Shown here: in pieces, positions 42,246 through 51,020 of the stretch | Layout: every line of letters begins with the position of its first letter | Position numbering within the stretch: position 1 is the first letter of the stretch | Assembly (NCBI RefSeq): GCF_017833415.1 | Contig: NZ_JAFICC010000019.1 | Span: forward strand, 1-64,000 | Source: Flavobacterium sp. 1355 | GTDB lineage: Bacteria > Bacteroidota > Bacteroidia > Flavobacteriales > Flavobacteriaceae | Direction of reading: 5' to 3' | DNA length: 64,000 bases | Notes under the pieces: generated by a model | What the model saw: the letters and a program-made list of their open reading frames with translations, nothing else | What the model was told of the DNA's origin: nothing | Databases searched by the model: none | Program-made: the position numbers and the translations under genes

Positions 42246-43481
42246 CTATTCAATTTTTCGCTTGACGAACCAAATTCCGTCCAAAGATAAATTGAGAGCT
42301 ATTTTATGGTAATTTTCTTTTATAAGATTATCAGCGATTTTACCTTTTTGCCCATAGGAATAAGAAACATGCAACGCCGATAACGTATTTTCTATAGGCA
42401 GGGAAAGTCCAAAAGAAATTGCAGTATTGTTTACTCTTTTTCCATCGACTTCAAGGTAGCCCGTGTCAAAGTTTGCTCCTGCAGCATATTGAATCCTGTC
42501 CCAATAACTTCGGATATTCCTTTTGGTGCTAAAAGTAAAACCGAGTGCAAAACGGTCCTGATTTACAAAATCACCATATAAATCTGATTGATTGGTATTT
42601 TTCCAAAGACTTTTTTCATAGTCTAAAGTCATATTCAGATTATTTTTGAAACGCTTGCTAATCCCAAATCCCATTTCTAAAGGCATATAATAATCGTCTG
42701 TATCAGAAGCCACATCAGATTCAATAGAAGTTTCTACACCATTTGTGAGGGTTTGCACGCTTTGTACTTTTGATGCTTTGACTCTGGCAGGCATTTTGAA
42801 AGTTGCCGCAATTGTAAAAGTAGAATCAATTTTATATTGCGATCCCAGAGTTGCACGTAGTCCGTTATAATCCGTTTTTTTATTAATTGCGGTAATCGAA
42901 TTTGAAATTAAATAACTTCTGTCATCTGTGGTATTTCCGAACAGCAGCATAGCCGAAACCCCTACAGATAATTTTTTTCCAAATCGATATCCGTATGAAA
43001 AATCAAAATTATTTAATCCGCCTGAACCCTCAGCTGTTAAGTAATAATATTCCTGACTATCTGCAATTGGAAGTTTTAAGTTAGAAATTTTAAAAGCAGC
43101 ACTTGAATAAGGCCTTAAAGCCACACTAAATCCGGAATTTTTGGTCACGGGAAAAGCAAAAGCAAGATGTGAAAACTGAAAATTATTACGCTTTTCTGAT
43201 CTTGAATTATTTTGATACGTGGTTGAAATCGCTTTTCCTCCAAGATCAAACATAAAATGGTTAAGTGGCAAATATGCTAACGAAGCGGGATTTAGATTAT
43301 TAATAAAACTATAGGATGGCAATGCAATTCCTGATGAGCCAATTGCCGGAAGTGAACCAAAATCTGCATCGTATATACTTCCTAAACCGTACAAAGAATA
43401 AGGTGAGCTTGAAATACTTTGGGAAAATGAAGTGAGTGACATCAGAATGAAGAAACTCAAATAGATTATTTTGTTTTTCAT
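42246..43481 (-). CDS. Outer membrane beta-barrel protein partnered with DUF4270 protein
   Basis: A 411-residue barrel protein with a signal peptide (1-20, ending SFSQ), and a FadL-like start (SSPYSLYGLGSIYD, then NNLNPASLAYLPLN). Many alternating strands follow. The NNPAS-like motif is shared with outer membrane transport proteins of the FadL/TodX type and with uncharacterised Bacteroidetes proteins. Its ATG overlaps the TAA of the DUF4270 gene (TAATG), so the two are coupled. The function is not known. Confidence 0.78.
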   Translation of the reverse strand: MKNKIIYLSFFILMSLTSFSQSISSSPYSLYGLGSIYDADFGSLPAIGSSGIALPSYSFINNLNPASLAYLPLNHFMFDLGGKAISTTYQNNSRSEKRNNFQFSHLAFAFPVTKNSGFSVALRPYSSAAFKISNLKLPIADSQEYYYLTAEGSGGLNNFDFSYGYRFGKKLSVGVSAMLLFGNTTDDRSYLISNSITAINKKTDYNGLRATLGSQYKIDSTFTIAATFKMPARVKASKVQSVQTLTNGVETSIESDVASDTDDYYMPLEMGFGISKRFKNNLNMTLDYEKSLWKNTNQSDLYGDFVNQDRFALGFTFSTKRNIRSYWDRIQYAAGANFDTGYLEVDGKRVNNTAISFGLSLPIENTLSALHVSYSYGQKGKIADNLIKENYHKIALNLSLDGIWFVKRKIE

Positions 43482-44806
43482 TAATATGATATATAATAAA
43501 TTTTTAGTTGAATTTTATTGTTTACATGTTTTTGATCTCCTAAAACTATACGATTTACCGTTTTAGAAATTCCCGGCAATGTCAGAACCAATGAAGATTT
43601 TGCATCGGCCGTTTTAAGCATTTCCTTTTGCAAAAAGTTACCTACAGAAAATGTGTAGCCTATGTTTTCATTAAATTCATCGCTTTTTTTATTTAATATT
43701 CCGTATACATTTACTCCTGCAGAATTTACTAATGAGCTGCTGATTCTGTTTAAATTATCAGCAACATACACTTGTATTGAATCGGCTAAAGGATATTTTT
43801 CTGAATAAGAATTATTTACAGGTTTCAAAATCAATTGTGCATCTACAATTGCCCCTTTATCTGAAATGTATTTTAACTGTTTTATGTTAGGAAAATCAAT
43901 TCGACAGGCGACACCTGTTCCTGACTGAATAAATCCTTGCCGGTCGGTTAACATACTGGATAATTTACTATTTGAAACCGGAAGATTCTGAAGCAGTGTT
44001 CCTGTTTTGTCTGATGAAATAGAATTAAACTGTTTTGAGGGCTCACTAATTACAAAATCTATATAATAAGACTTCTCTTCCTGACTTTGATATTTTGAGT
44101 AATACATCCTGATGACACTTGTGCTGGTATGAAAACCAATGACACTTGAGGAATTTGTTGTTGATGGAACCAGAACGATTCCTTTAAAATATTCTGTAAA
44201 ACTGGTAAAATCTGTAATTTCTCTTTTCTTGATTTTCTGAAAAATTTCTGCTCCAAAAACCGGGTCCATTTTTATATTAATTGAATCTTTTTCAGTAGGT
44301 CTTGGCTTATAAGAAATGGAGCCTAAACTTTCGGGACTATAGCTTAGAACAGAGTTGTTATAAAAACTATCGTCATCTGTATTTGGTTTTATTTTCTGGA
44401 GAACTCTATAAATATCAATCTTCTGTACCTGCGTAGTATCTCCATAATAATAGTTATCATATTTTAAAATCATCGAGATTGAATCAAATACATAATTAAC
44501 AGCTTCTGTGTCTGACCCTCCACTTAATAAGGAATAAGATTTTGCGCCTAATTGAAAATAACTGTCTGATTTTACTTTACCAAAAATAGGATCTTCGTAA
44601 TTACCTATCAGAATCCTGCTTTGAGATGAAGTAACAAGTGAATCAAAATTTATTGTAGCCATATCTACAGTCACCGTATCAATCAGGATTACCTTATTAT
44701 TTACAGCGAGATAATCAGAACCAACAACAAATTCGCCTGCGTCAGTGTCTGTCCCACATGAGAATATTGCAAAAGCAAAAAACAACATCAATATAAACTT
44801 ATTCAT
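43481..44806 (-). CDS. DUF4270 family lipoprotein
   Basis: A 441-residue lipoprotein with lipobox FAIFS-C (Cys 17) followed by GTDTDAGEF. The region VGSDYLAVNNKVILIDTVTVDMATINFDSLVTS and GNYEDPIFGKVKSDSYFQL is the DUF4270 start. DUF4270 proteins occur throughout Bacteroidetes with no known function. A barrel gene follows with overlapping stop and start, suggesting they act together at the cell surface. Confidence 0.87.
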   Translation of the reverse strand: MNKFILMLFFAFAIFSCGTDTDAGEFVVGSDYLAVNNKVILIDTVTVDMATINFDSLVTSSQSRILIGNYEDPIFGKVKSDSYFQLGAKSYSLLSGGSDTEAVNYVFDSISMILKYDNYYYGDTTQVQKIDIYRVLQKIKPNTDDDSFYNNSVLSYSPESLGSISYKPRPTEKDSINIKMDPVFGAEIFQKIKKREITDFTSFTEYFKGIVLVPSTTNSSSVIGFHTSTSVIRMYYSKYQSQEEKSYYIDFVISEPSKQFNSISSDKTGTLLQNLPVSNSKLSSMLTDRQGFIQSGTGVACRIDFPNIKQLKYISDKGAIVDAQLILKPVNNSYSEKYPLADSIQVYVADNLNRISSSLVNSAGVNVYGILNKKSDEFNENIGYTFSVGNFLQKEMLKTADAKSSLVLTLPGISKTVNRIVLGDQKHVNNKIQLKIYYISY

Positions 44807-44820
44807 AATCCATTTTTGAA

Positions 44821-44828
44821 CAAATATA
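44821..44828 (-). promoter_or_regulatory. -7 promoter element for the DUF4270 gene
   Basis: The minus strand reads TATATTTG, 14 bases ahead of the ATG at 44806. Confidence 0.5.
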
Positions 44829-45011
44829 GACTGTGCTTTTTTGCACTACATAATAACATATACAGTCGCGCTTTTTTGAACTGTGAATAGTAGAAAATCA
44901 TCTATAACTTAATTATAGCCTTGAATACTTCATTCGACTTCAAAAAACGCGGTTTAGTCTATCAAAAACTACCATACATATATCTTCTTTTTTTTAAAAC
45001 CATCAGCCTAC

Positions 45012-45022
45012 TACTTTTGAGC
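45012..45022 (+). promoter_or_regulatory. -7 promoter element shared with the LytTR regulator gene
   Basis: TACTTTTG fits TAnnTTTG; the 11-mer TACTTTTGAGC recurs at 48517-48527 ahead of the LytTR gene. It lies 14 bases from the ATG at 45036. Confidence 0.5.
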
Positions 45023-45035
45023 CAATAATTAAGTA

Positions 45036-45875
45036 ATGAAAAAACGATTTTTAATTTGTTCGGTTTTATCTGTTTCTTTTTTCGGAATGAAAGCTCAGGA
45101 AAAAATTTCTGCAGAGGTAAATATAAAAACGGAACCTACTGAGAAAATTAATTTTAATGAAACCAATATTGGGTTTTTATTTCATAAAAAAATAAACTCA
45201 AACAGTACAATAACGAATACATTAACCTATTCGAATGTGAAGGTAAATTATGAATCAGGAAGTTTTGAGGTTTTTGAAAATCTAAATCAGTTGAATCAGA
45301 TTCAGAATAAATTTGATTTTTCTTATACCGTTTCTGATAAGACAAAATTGAAATTGTCTGTCACACCAACTGCTAATTTTCAGCAAAACTTAAACGCTTC
45401 TGACTTTACCATTTTAGGAAACTTTGAGTTTAGCCGGCAATTGGGGCCAAAAACAACAATTAATATCGGTGCAGCAAGAACAAGTGTTTTTGGTTATCCC
45501 AAATTTTTACCGGTTTTATCTTTAGGCTATAAATTAAATGAGCAAAGCAATATTGTTATCGGATTTCCGGATTCAAAAATATCGTATTCCAACAATGTCA
45601 GGAACAAGTTTAGCCTGACGAATAGTTTTAATGGTAATTTTTATCATTTAGATTCTCAAAATCTGGATTATGATACCTCAAAAGTAATTGTATCACAAAT
45701 GACTTCTGCTTTTGAATATGAAAGAAATATGGACAAAAACTGGTTTATAAATTTTAAAGCAGGATATGATTTCAATAAAAAATACATTCTGACCGACGAT
45801 AACAATCATAAGGTTTATGACTTTAATATAAGCGACGGCTACATTCTAGGAATTGGGATCAAATACAAACAATAA
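45036..45875 (+). CDS. Outer membrane beta-barrel protein (possibly DUF6268)
   Basis: A 279-residue protein with a signal peptide (1-20, ending KAQ) and about ten amphipathic strands, with a final YILGIGIKYKQ strand as expected for a barrel. The family assignment to DUF6268 is tentative. It heads a rightward run with a kelch lipoprotein, a DUF4907 protein and a histidine kinase, so it may belong to the same signalling or sensing module. Confidence 0.7.
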   Translation: MKKRFLICSVLSVSFFGMKAQEKISAEVNIKTEPTEKINFNETNIGFLFHKKINSNSTITNTLTYSNVKVNYESGSFEVFENLNQLNQIQNKFDFSYTVSDKTKLKLSVTPTANFQQNLNASDFTILGNFEFSRQLGPKTTINIGAARTSVFGYPKFLPVLSLGYKLNEQSNIVIGFPDSKISYSNNVRNKFSLTNSFNGNFYHLDSQNLDYDTSKVIVSQMTSAFEYERNMDKNWFINFKAGYDFNKKYILTDDNNHKVYDFNISDGYILGIGIKYKQ

Positions 45876-45889
45876 ATAAATTTAATATT

Positions 45890-46897
45890 ATGAATAATTT
45901 TAAAAAAGGAATATTATTCGCGGCACTGTTTTCGGGTTTGTTTTTTTCAGGCTGCAGCAACGATGATGAAGATGATGAGTTAATTGGAAACTGGGTAAAA
46001 AAATCAGCATTTGACGGACCGGCAAGATCTAGCGCGACTAGTTTTGTTATTGGAGATTATGCTTATATAGCAACCGGGTATACCGGAGACGTATATCTAA
46101 AAGATTTATGGGCTTATAATTCAAACGGGGATTACTGGGAGCAAAAGGCAGATTTTACAGGAATAGGGAGAAGTTCTGCGTCTAGTTTTGCCCTAAATAA
46201 TAAGGGTTATGTTGGACTGGGGTATGACGGTACAAATAAACTTAAAGATTTTTATCAATATGATCCTGTTAGCAACAACTGGACACAAAAAACAGATTTT
46301 ACCGGTACGGCAAGATATGCTGCTGTTGGTTTTCAGGCTGGTGGAAAGGCTTATTTTGGAACCGGTTATGACGGAAATTATTTAAAAGATTTTTATCAGT
46401 ATGATGATCAGGCAAATACCTGGACACTGGTAAACGGTTTTAGTGGAAATAAAAGACGTAACGCTACTGTTTTTGTTATTGACAATAAGGCCTATCTGGC
46501 AACTGGTGTAAATAATGGGGTTTATCAGGAAGATTTCTGGGAATTTAATCCTTCTACTGATGCCTGGACACGAAAAAGAGATATTGATAAGGATGAAGAT
46601 GATGATGACTCTTACAATGATGATTATGCCATTGTTCGTTCTAATGCATCGAGTTTTACCATGAATGGATTAGGTTATGTGGTAGGTGGGGAAAGTGTAA
46701 AAACAGTATGGGAATACAATCCGTCAACAGACATTTGGGTTGAAAGAACTCCGATGGAAGGTGCAACAAGAACTGATGCTGTAGGTTTTGCTATTAATAA
46801 CCGTGGTTTTTATATGTTGGGAAGAATAGGTACAACATATTTTGATGATGCATGGGAATTTAAACCAACCGAGGAACAAAATGATGATGATAATTAA
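45890..46897 (+). CDS. Kelch-repeat surface lipoprotein
   Basis: A 335-residue lipoprotein with lipobox FFSGC (Cys 22) followed by SNDDEDDE, a strong surface-export signal. Six kelch-type repeats of about 45-50 residues follow, with the pattern GKGY/KAY-x-GTGYDG and DFYQYDPxxNxWTQK, forming a predicted beta-propeller. It most likely binds another protein or a glycan; no enzyme motif is seen. It overlaps the next small gene by 17 bases. Confidence 0.88.
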   Translation: MNNFKKGILFAALFSGLFFSGCSNDDEDDELIGNWVKKSAFDGPARSSATSFVIGDYAYIATGYTGDVYLKDLWAYNSNGDYWEQKADFTGIGRSSASSFALNNKGYVGLGYDGTNKLKDFYQYDPVSNNWTQKTDFTGTARYAAVGFQAGGKAYFGTGYDGNYLKDFYQYDDQANTWTLVNGFSGNKRRNATVFVIDNKAYLATGVNNGVYQEDFWEFNPSTDAWTRKRDIDKDEDDDDSYNDDYAIVRSNASSFTMNGLGYVVGGESVKTVWEYNPSTDIWVERTPMEGATRTDAVGFAINNRGFYMLGRIGTTYFDDAWEFKPTEEQNDDDN

Positions 46898-47216
46898 TAT
46901 TAAACGATTCTTCCGGGGTACAATCCGGAAGAATTTATTACTTGTTATTCTGATTTTACAATTTGCAGCTTGTTCCAACAATCAAACATTTAAGACGCAA
47001 ACATTCAGAACAACATCAGGATGGGGTTATACAATTGCCTATAAAGGACAAATTATTATCAAACAATCGGTTATCCCGGTAATTAATGATTCTAAAAGTT
47101 TTGCTACAAAAGAAGATGCCCAAAAACTGGCTGCACTGGTTGTAAAAAAACTCCGGCATAACATATCGCCAACGGTAAATAAAAATGAATTAATTTTATT
47201 AAAAATAAAATTATAA
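46881..47216 (+). CDS. DUF4907 family small lipoprotein
   Basis: A 111-residue protein. The start at 46881 (or the next two ATG codons) gives a hydrophobic segment and a lipobox LQFAA-C near residue 31. The domain FRTTSGWGYTIAYKGQIIIKQSVIP to VKKL is DUF4907, of unknown function. It overlaps the kelch gene and its stop directly abuts the start of the histidine kinase gene, so all three are translated together. It may be a surface or periplasmic partner of the kelch protein. Confidence 0.82.
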   Translation: MMMIINIKRFFRGTIRKNLLLVILILQFAACSNNQTFKTQTFRTTSGWGYTIAYKGQIIIKQSVIPVINDSKSFATKEDAQKLAALVVKKLRHNISPTVNKNELILLKIKL

Positions 47217-48320
47217 ATGAATATAGGCGCCATAAAAAATACAAGCTCAAATAAAATTCTGTTTCATGTCATTATATGGGTATTCTTTATTTTGACTTCA
47301 CTAATACAGTTTTACGAAAGTCCGTTTACAATAAATAATGATTTTTATGTACAGTGGTTTACAGGTATTATTTTATTTTATCTGAATTATTTTTATTTGG
47401 TTCCTACCCTGCTTTTAGAAAAAAAATACTGGCTTTATTTTGCTTTTGTACTGGCGCTTATTATTCTTTTTATGGTTATAAGGATGACCTATTTTATGCC
47501 GGAATTTAAGCCTGTCAGACATATCAATATGATGCCTCCCCGTGAGGATATGAAATTTATTTTGAAAGGTCACCGTGTCAGGGCTGTTATGGCGCGACAA
47601 CCTTTATTTTTTAAAATTGGGCCTTCGCTTTTTTACATCCTTATTATTACAATTAGTGCTATTATTAGAACACTAACTGAATTTTATAACAACCAACAAA
47701 ACAAATTAATCGCGGAAACACACAGAACAAATACGGAATTAATTTATTTGCGAAAACAAACCAATCCGCATTTTTTATTTAATTCCTTAAACAGTATTTA
47801 CTCTCTGGCTCACAAGAAATCTGATTTGGTCCCTGATGCCATCGTAACATTATCAGAATTAATGCGCTACATGCTGTATGAAACAGATAATAAAACGGTG
47901 GCTTTAGAAAAAGAAATCAATTATATTCAGAATTATATTGAATTACAGAAGCTAAGGCTCAATAACATAGAAGATATTTATATTAATGTTCATGGCGATA
48001 CCAAAAATAAATTTATTGAACCTTTATTGCTCATTTCTTTTGTTGAAAATGCTTTTAAATATGGGACCGATTATAAGGGAGCGGCACATATAAAAATTAA
48101 GATTACTATTTTCGAAAACACACTTGATTTCTGGATAGAAAATACAATTGAGAATTATGTAAAAGATCCTGAAAATTCAGGAATTGGATTGGTAAATATT
48201 CAAAACAGACTTGATTTACTTTATCCGAATGCACACCAACTTACTATAACACAAGACAGTAAACTCTATCAGGTACATTTAAAATTAAATTTAGACAGTA
48301 TTCAAACAGCAATAAATTAA
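47217..48320 (+). CDS. Sensor histidine kinase, LytS/YehU type
   Basis: A 367-residue sensor kinase with four predicted membrane segments (about 14-32, 46-65, 70-90 and 135-152) and a cytoplasmic His_kinase domain. The phospho-acceptor is H185 in QTNPHFLFNSLNSI. The ATP lid shows ENAFKYG and the G-box SGIGLVNIQNRL. It partners with the LytTR response regulator 241 bases downstream. Its extracytoplasmic loops are short, so it may sense via the upstream lipoproteins. Confidence 0.92.
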   Translation: MNIGAIKNTSSNKILFHVIIWVFFILTSLIQFYESPFTINNDFYVQWFTGIILFYLNYFYLVPTLLLEKKYWLYFAFVLALIILFMVIRMTYFMPEFKPVRHINMMPPREDMKFILKGHRVRAVMARQPLFFKIGPSLFYILIITISAIIRTLTEFYNNQQNKLIAETHRTNTELIYLRKQTNPHFLFNSLNSIYSLAHKKSDLVPDAIVTLSELMRYMLYETDNKTVALEKEINYIQNYIELQKLRLNNIEDIYINVHGDTKNKFIEPLLLISFVENAFKYGTDYKGAAHIKIKITIFENTLDFWIENTIENYVKDPENSGIGLVNIQNRLDLLYPNAHQLTITQDSKLYQVHLKLNLDSIQTAIN

Positions 48321-48338
48321 CCTGATAGTTATGGATAG

Positions 48339-48449
48339 AAAAAATCATCCGAAAAGGTATTTTCCGGAATTGTACCATTAGCAACAGCTTCAAAATTTTA
48401 TCCTGCTGATACAGAAGGAGCGATATACGTAGCCCCAGCGGTTTATTGA
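48339..48449 (+). pseudogene. Possible gene remnant (36 codons, no start)
   Basis: An open frame without a start codon reads KKSSEKVFSGIVPLATASKF and ends PAVY before a stop. It looks protein-like, rich in Ala, Pro and Val, unlike the AT-rich spacer around it. No homolog is recognised. It lies between the histidine kinase and response regulator genes and may be the decayed end of a lost gene. Confidence 0.3.
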
Positions 48450-48516
48450 AAACGAATAATTTTAACTAAACTGGTAATTTATGATAATTTTAAAACTTAA
48501 TTTACTGGTTTCAAAT

Positions 48517-48527
48517 TACTTTTGAGC
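48517..48527 (+). promoter_or_regulatory. -7 promoter element for the LytTR regulator
   Basis: TACTTTTG within TACTTTTGAGC is identical to 45012-45022. It lies 34 bases ahead of the ATG at 48562. Confidence 0.5.
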
Positions 48528-48561
48528 ACCAAAAACAATTTAAGAATATAATCTCCAACAG

Positions 48562-49278
48562 ATGAAATGCGTAATTATAGACGATGAACCGTTAGCGGTT
48601 GAATTATTAGAAGATTTTGTCAAAAAGATAGATACACTTGAATTATTACACACTTTCAACAATGCTATAGACGCTGTTTCATTCATTAATCAGAATAATG
48701 TTGATCTGATCTTTTTGGATATTCAAATGCCACATTTTTCCGGAATTGAATTTTTGAATACCATTGATAAAAAACCGCTGATTATTTTTACAACTGCTTA
48801 CTCAGACTATGCCGTAGAAGGTTTTAATCTTGGTGCTGTTGATTATCTGGTAAAACCTATACCTTTTCATCGTTTTCTAAAATCAGTAGTAAGAGCACAG
48901 CAAATTTCAAATCCTGCTGCCGTAATCCAGCCTGTAACAGAAAGCCCTGCAACTCCGGAATCTGAACAGGATTTTATGTTTGTACGAGCTGAGTACGAAA
49001 ATGTCAAAATGAATTTTTCGGATATTTTATTTATTGAAGGGTTGAAGGATTATGTAAAAATATACACAACCGATAATAAATTTACGCTTACCTTAATCAG
49101 TTTAATAAAACTGGAAAACTTGCTGTCTAATAAAGGGTTTTCAAGAATTCACAGATCTTATATCATCAATATAAAACATGTAAAATCAATACAAAAAAAT
49201 AAGGTGATGATTAGTGACAAAAGAATCCCGATTAGCGAAAGCTACAAAAGTGCTTTCTTCGAAAAAATAAATTTATAA
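48562..49278 (+). CDS. LytTR-family response regulator
   Basis: A 238-residue two-component regulator. Receiver domain 1-120 has the acidic pocket D7-D8, phospho-acceptor D53 in LIFLDIQMP, and K in YLVKPI. The LytTR DNA-binding domain (about 137-236) shows FVRAEYENVKMNF, FSRIHRSYIINIKHVKSI and ISESYKSAF. It is the natural partner of the LytS-type kinase upstream. Targets probably include the kelch/DUF4907 module itself, given the shared promoter element. Confidence 0.93.
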   Translation: MKCVIIDDEPLAVELLEDFVKKIDTLELLHTFNNAIDAVSFINQNNVDLIFLDIQMPHFSGIEFLNTIDKKPLIIFTTAYSDYAVEGFNLGAVDYLVKPIPFHRFLKSVVRAQQISNPAAVIQPVTESPATPESEQDFMFVRAEYENVKMNFSDILFIEGLKDYVKIYTTDNKFTLTLISLIKLENLLSNKGFSRIHRSYIINIKHVKSIQKNKVMISDKRIPISESYKSAFFEKINL

Positions 49279-49298
49279 TTTATTAAATCCCAAAATAA

Positions 49299-49343
49299 AA
49301 ATTCCAAACTCTAAATGTTATCCAATTCCAGAATTTGGAATTT
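49299..49343. terminator. Inverted repeat between the LytTR and carbonic anhydrase genes
   Basis: AAATTCCAAA (49299-49308) pairs with TTTGGAATTT (49334-49343), with a 25-base loop. It lies between two convergent genes and may end both transcripts, though the stem is AT-rich. Confidence 0.4.
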
Positions 49344-49364
49344 CTACATTAAGAATTTGAAAAT

Positions 49365-49877
49365 TTATTCCTTAAACCAGCCGGAATACATAACATAGTT
49401 ATTAGAAATACGTTCGATCTCTCCCGCAAAATCAGACTGATCAATATCTTTTACTTTTTTTGCCGGAACTCCGGCATAAATACTTCCTGATTCTACCCTC
49501 GTATTCTGCGTTAGAACTGCTCCTGCTGCCACAATAGAGTTACTTTCTATCACACAGTTATCCATAACAATTGCGCCCATACCAATTAAGACATTGTCAT
49601 GCACAGTACATCCATGAACAATGGCATTATGGCCAATAGAAACGTTATTACCAATAATTGTCGGATGTTTTTGATAAGTGCAGTGAATAATCGCACCATC
49701 CTGAATATTAACTTTACTTCCGATTTTAATGAAGTGAACATCACCGCGAATAACCGCGTTGAACCAAACACTGCAGGAATCTCCAAAAGTTACATCCCCA
49801 ACAATAGTTGCATTTTCTGCCACATAACAATCCTCAGGAATTGCAGGTGATTTTCCGTTTACAGATTTAATTAGCAT
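49365..49877 (-). CDS. Gamma carbonic anhydrase family protein
   Basis: A 170-residue left-handed beta-helix protein with hexapeptide repeats. The three zinc-ligand histidines of the gamma-CA family are present: H65 (IIHCT), H83 (IGHNA) and H88 (VHGC). The hallmark VWFNAVIRGD motif (37-46) is complete. These proteins may hydrate CO2 or act as acyl-carrier or metal-binding proteins. It is the second gene after the PorP/SprF gene, 11 bases downstream. Confidence 0.9.
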   Translation of the reverse strand: MLIKSVNGKSPAIPEDCYVAENATIVGDVTFGDSCSVWFNAVIRGDVHFIKIGSKVNIQDGAIIHCTYQKHPTIIGNNVSIGHNAIVHGCTVHDNVLIGMGAIVMDNCVIESNSIVAAGAVLTQNTRVESGSIYAGVPAKKVKDIDQSDFAGEIERISNNYVMYSGWFKE

Positions 49878-49888
49878 AAAATAAAGAT

Positions 49889-50878
49889 TTAATTAATAGC
49901 CGGGCAATTACAATCGTAACGCTCTTTTTTACAGAACAAATTGATTCCTAAAGTTAACTGATGATAACCGCCTGTGTCAAATTTTACATCGCCCATGACT
50001 TGTGAGTAAGTATACGCAAACATAAAATTATTGTAATTTATACCCACAATAGGTGTTATATATTGTAATTTTTGAGATGATACTCCACTTCCGGTACTGT
50101 ATTGTGCACCATCAAAACTTCTTCTGTAGGACAGAGCTGCCCATAAACTTCCAAAATCAAGATTTTTGTAGGCTTTCATATTTATATCAATTGATTTTTC
50201 TTTTGTCTGATCAAATAATTGAAATAAAACAGAGGGTTCCCATGTGATATTTTCACTTTTACCAAAAACATATCCGGCACTAAAAAGAAATTTTCTCAAA
50301 TTATCATTTTCATAATCTGTATATAGCTCTCTTCTGGTTTCTAAAACACCCTGCACAGTTGCGTGTGCATAAAAATCAAGGTAATTGTAAGAAGCTCCAA
50401 AATCGACATTGAAATAAGAATCTTTTTGGATAGACCCAAAAACAATAGGATCAAAAGTTCCGCCAAATTGGGTCTCGTCTAACTGGTTTTGAATAACGCC
50501 ACCACTGATACCAAATGAAAGCTGGTTCAAATCAACTTCATCGCGGGAAAACATAATATGGTGTGCGTAGGTAACCTTTACTCCTTTTTGAGAATGATAT
50601 CCGTTTTTATCATTAAAAACAATAATTCCGGCACCGGATCTCTCTCCTAACCTTCCGTTAAAACTCAACGTTTGCAAAGAAGGTGCTTCATCCTGCCCAA
50701 ACCATTGTTTTCTGGCCGTCAGTCTTATTTTTGCACAATTGGAAGCCCCCGCCATCGACGGATGTATTAAGTAATAATTATCTGATAAATAATCTGAATA
50801 AACTGGAATTCCTTCTTGAGAATAGGAATAAAATGATGTTATCAAAAAAATAAAGAAAACCCTGATCCTAAATCTCAT
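49889..50878 (-). CDS. Type IX secretion system membrane protein, PorP/SprF family
   Basis: A 329-residue outer membrane protein with a signal peptide (1-20, ending YSYSQ). It shows the PorP/SprF start pattern: PVYSDYLSDNYYLIHPSMAGASNCAKIRLTARKQWFG, then strands with GRLGERSGAG. PorP/SprF proteins help to deliver particular type IX cargo to the surface. A CHU_C cargo gene lies far away at 4.5 kb, so no specific cargo can be assigned. Confidence 0.9.
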   Translation of the reverse strand: MRFRIRVFFIFLITSFYSYSQEGIPVYSDYLSDNYYLIHPSMAGASNCAKIRLTARKQWFGQDEAPSLQTLSFNGRLGERSGAGIIVFNDKNGYHSQKGVKVTYAHHIMFSRDEVDLNQLSFGISGGVIQNQLDETQFGGTFDPIVFGSIQKDSYFNVDFGASYNYLDFYAHATVQGVLETRRELYTDYENDNLRKFLFSAGYVFGKSENITWEPSVLFQLFDQTKEKSIDINMKAYKNLDFGSLWAALSYRRSFDGAQYSTGSGVSSQKLQYITPIVGINYNNFMFAYTYSQVMGDVKFDTGGYHQLTLGINLFCKKERYDCNCPAIN

Positions 50879-50964
50879 ATAGGTAATTTGTTTGAATATA
50901 TTTTAAGACAATGCAATTTAGTACGATTAATTTGCGAAGAGTCTTAATTATTTTATTAAAAAAT

Positions 50965-50972
50965 CAAATATA
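50965..50972 (-). promoter_or_regulatory. -7 promoter element for the PorP/SprF gene
   Basis: The minus strand reads TATATTTG, with a leader of about 80 nt. Confidence 0.4.
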
Positions 50973-50996
50973 GGTATTAGTAGAAAATAACTTTAC

Positions 50997-51004
50997 TAAA
51001 TTTG
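50997..51004 (+). promoter_or_regulatory. -7 promoter element for the Nfu gene
   Basis: TAAATTTG fits TAnnTTTG and lies 16 bases ahead of the ATG at 51021. Confidence 0.5.
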
Positions 51005-51020
51005 CAAAAAAATACTACTC

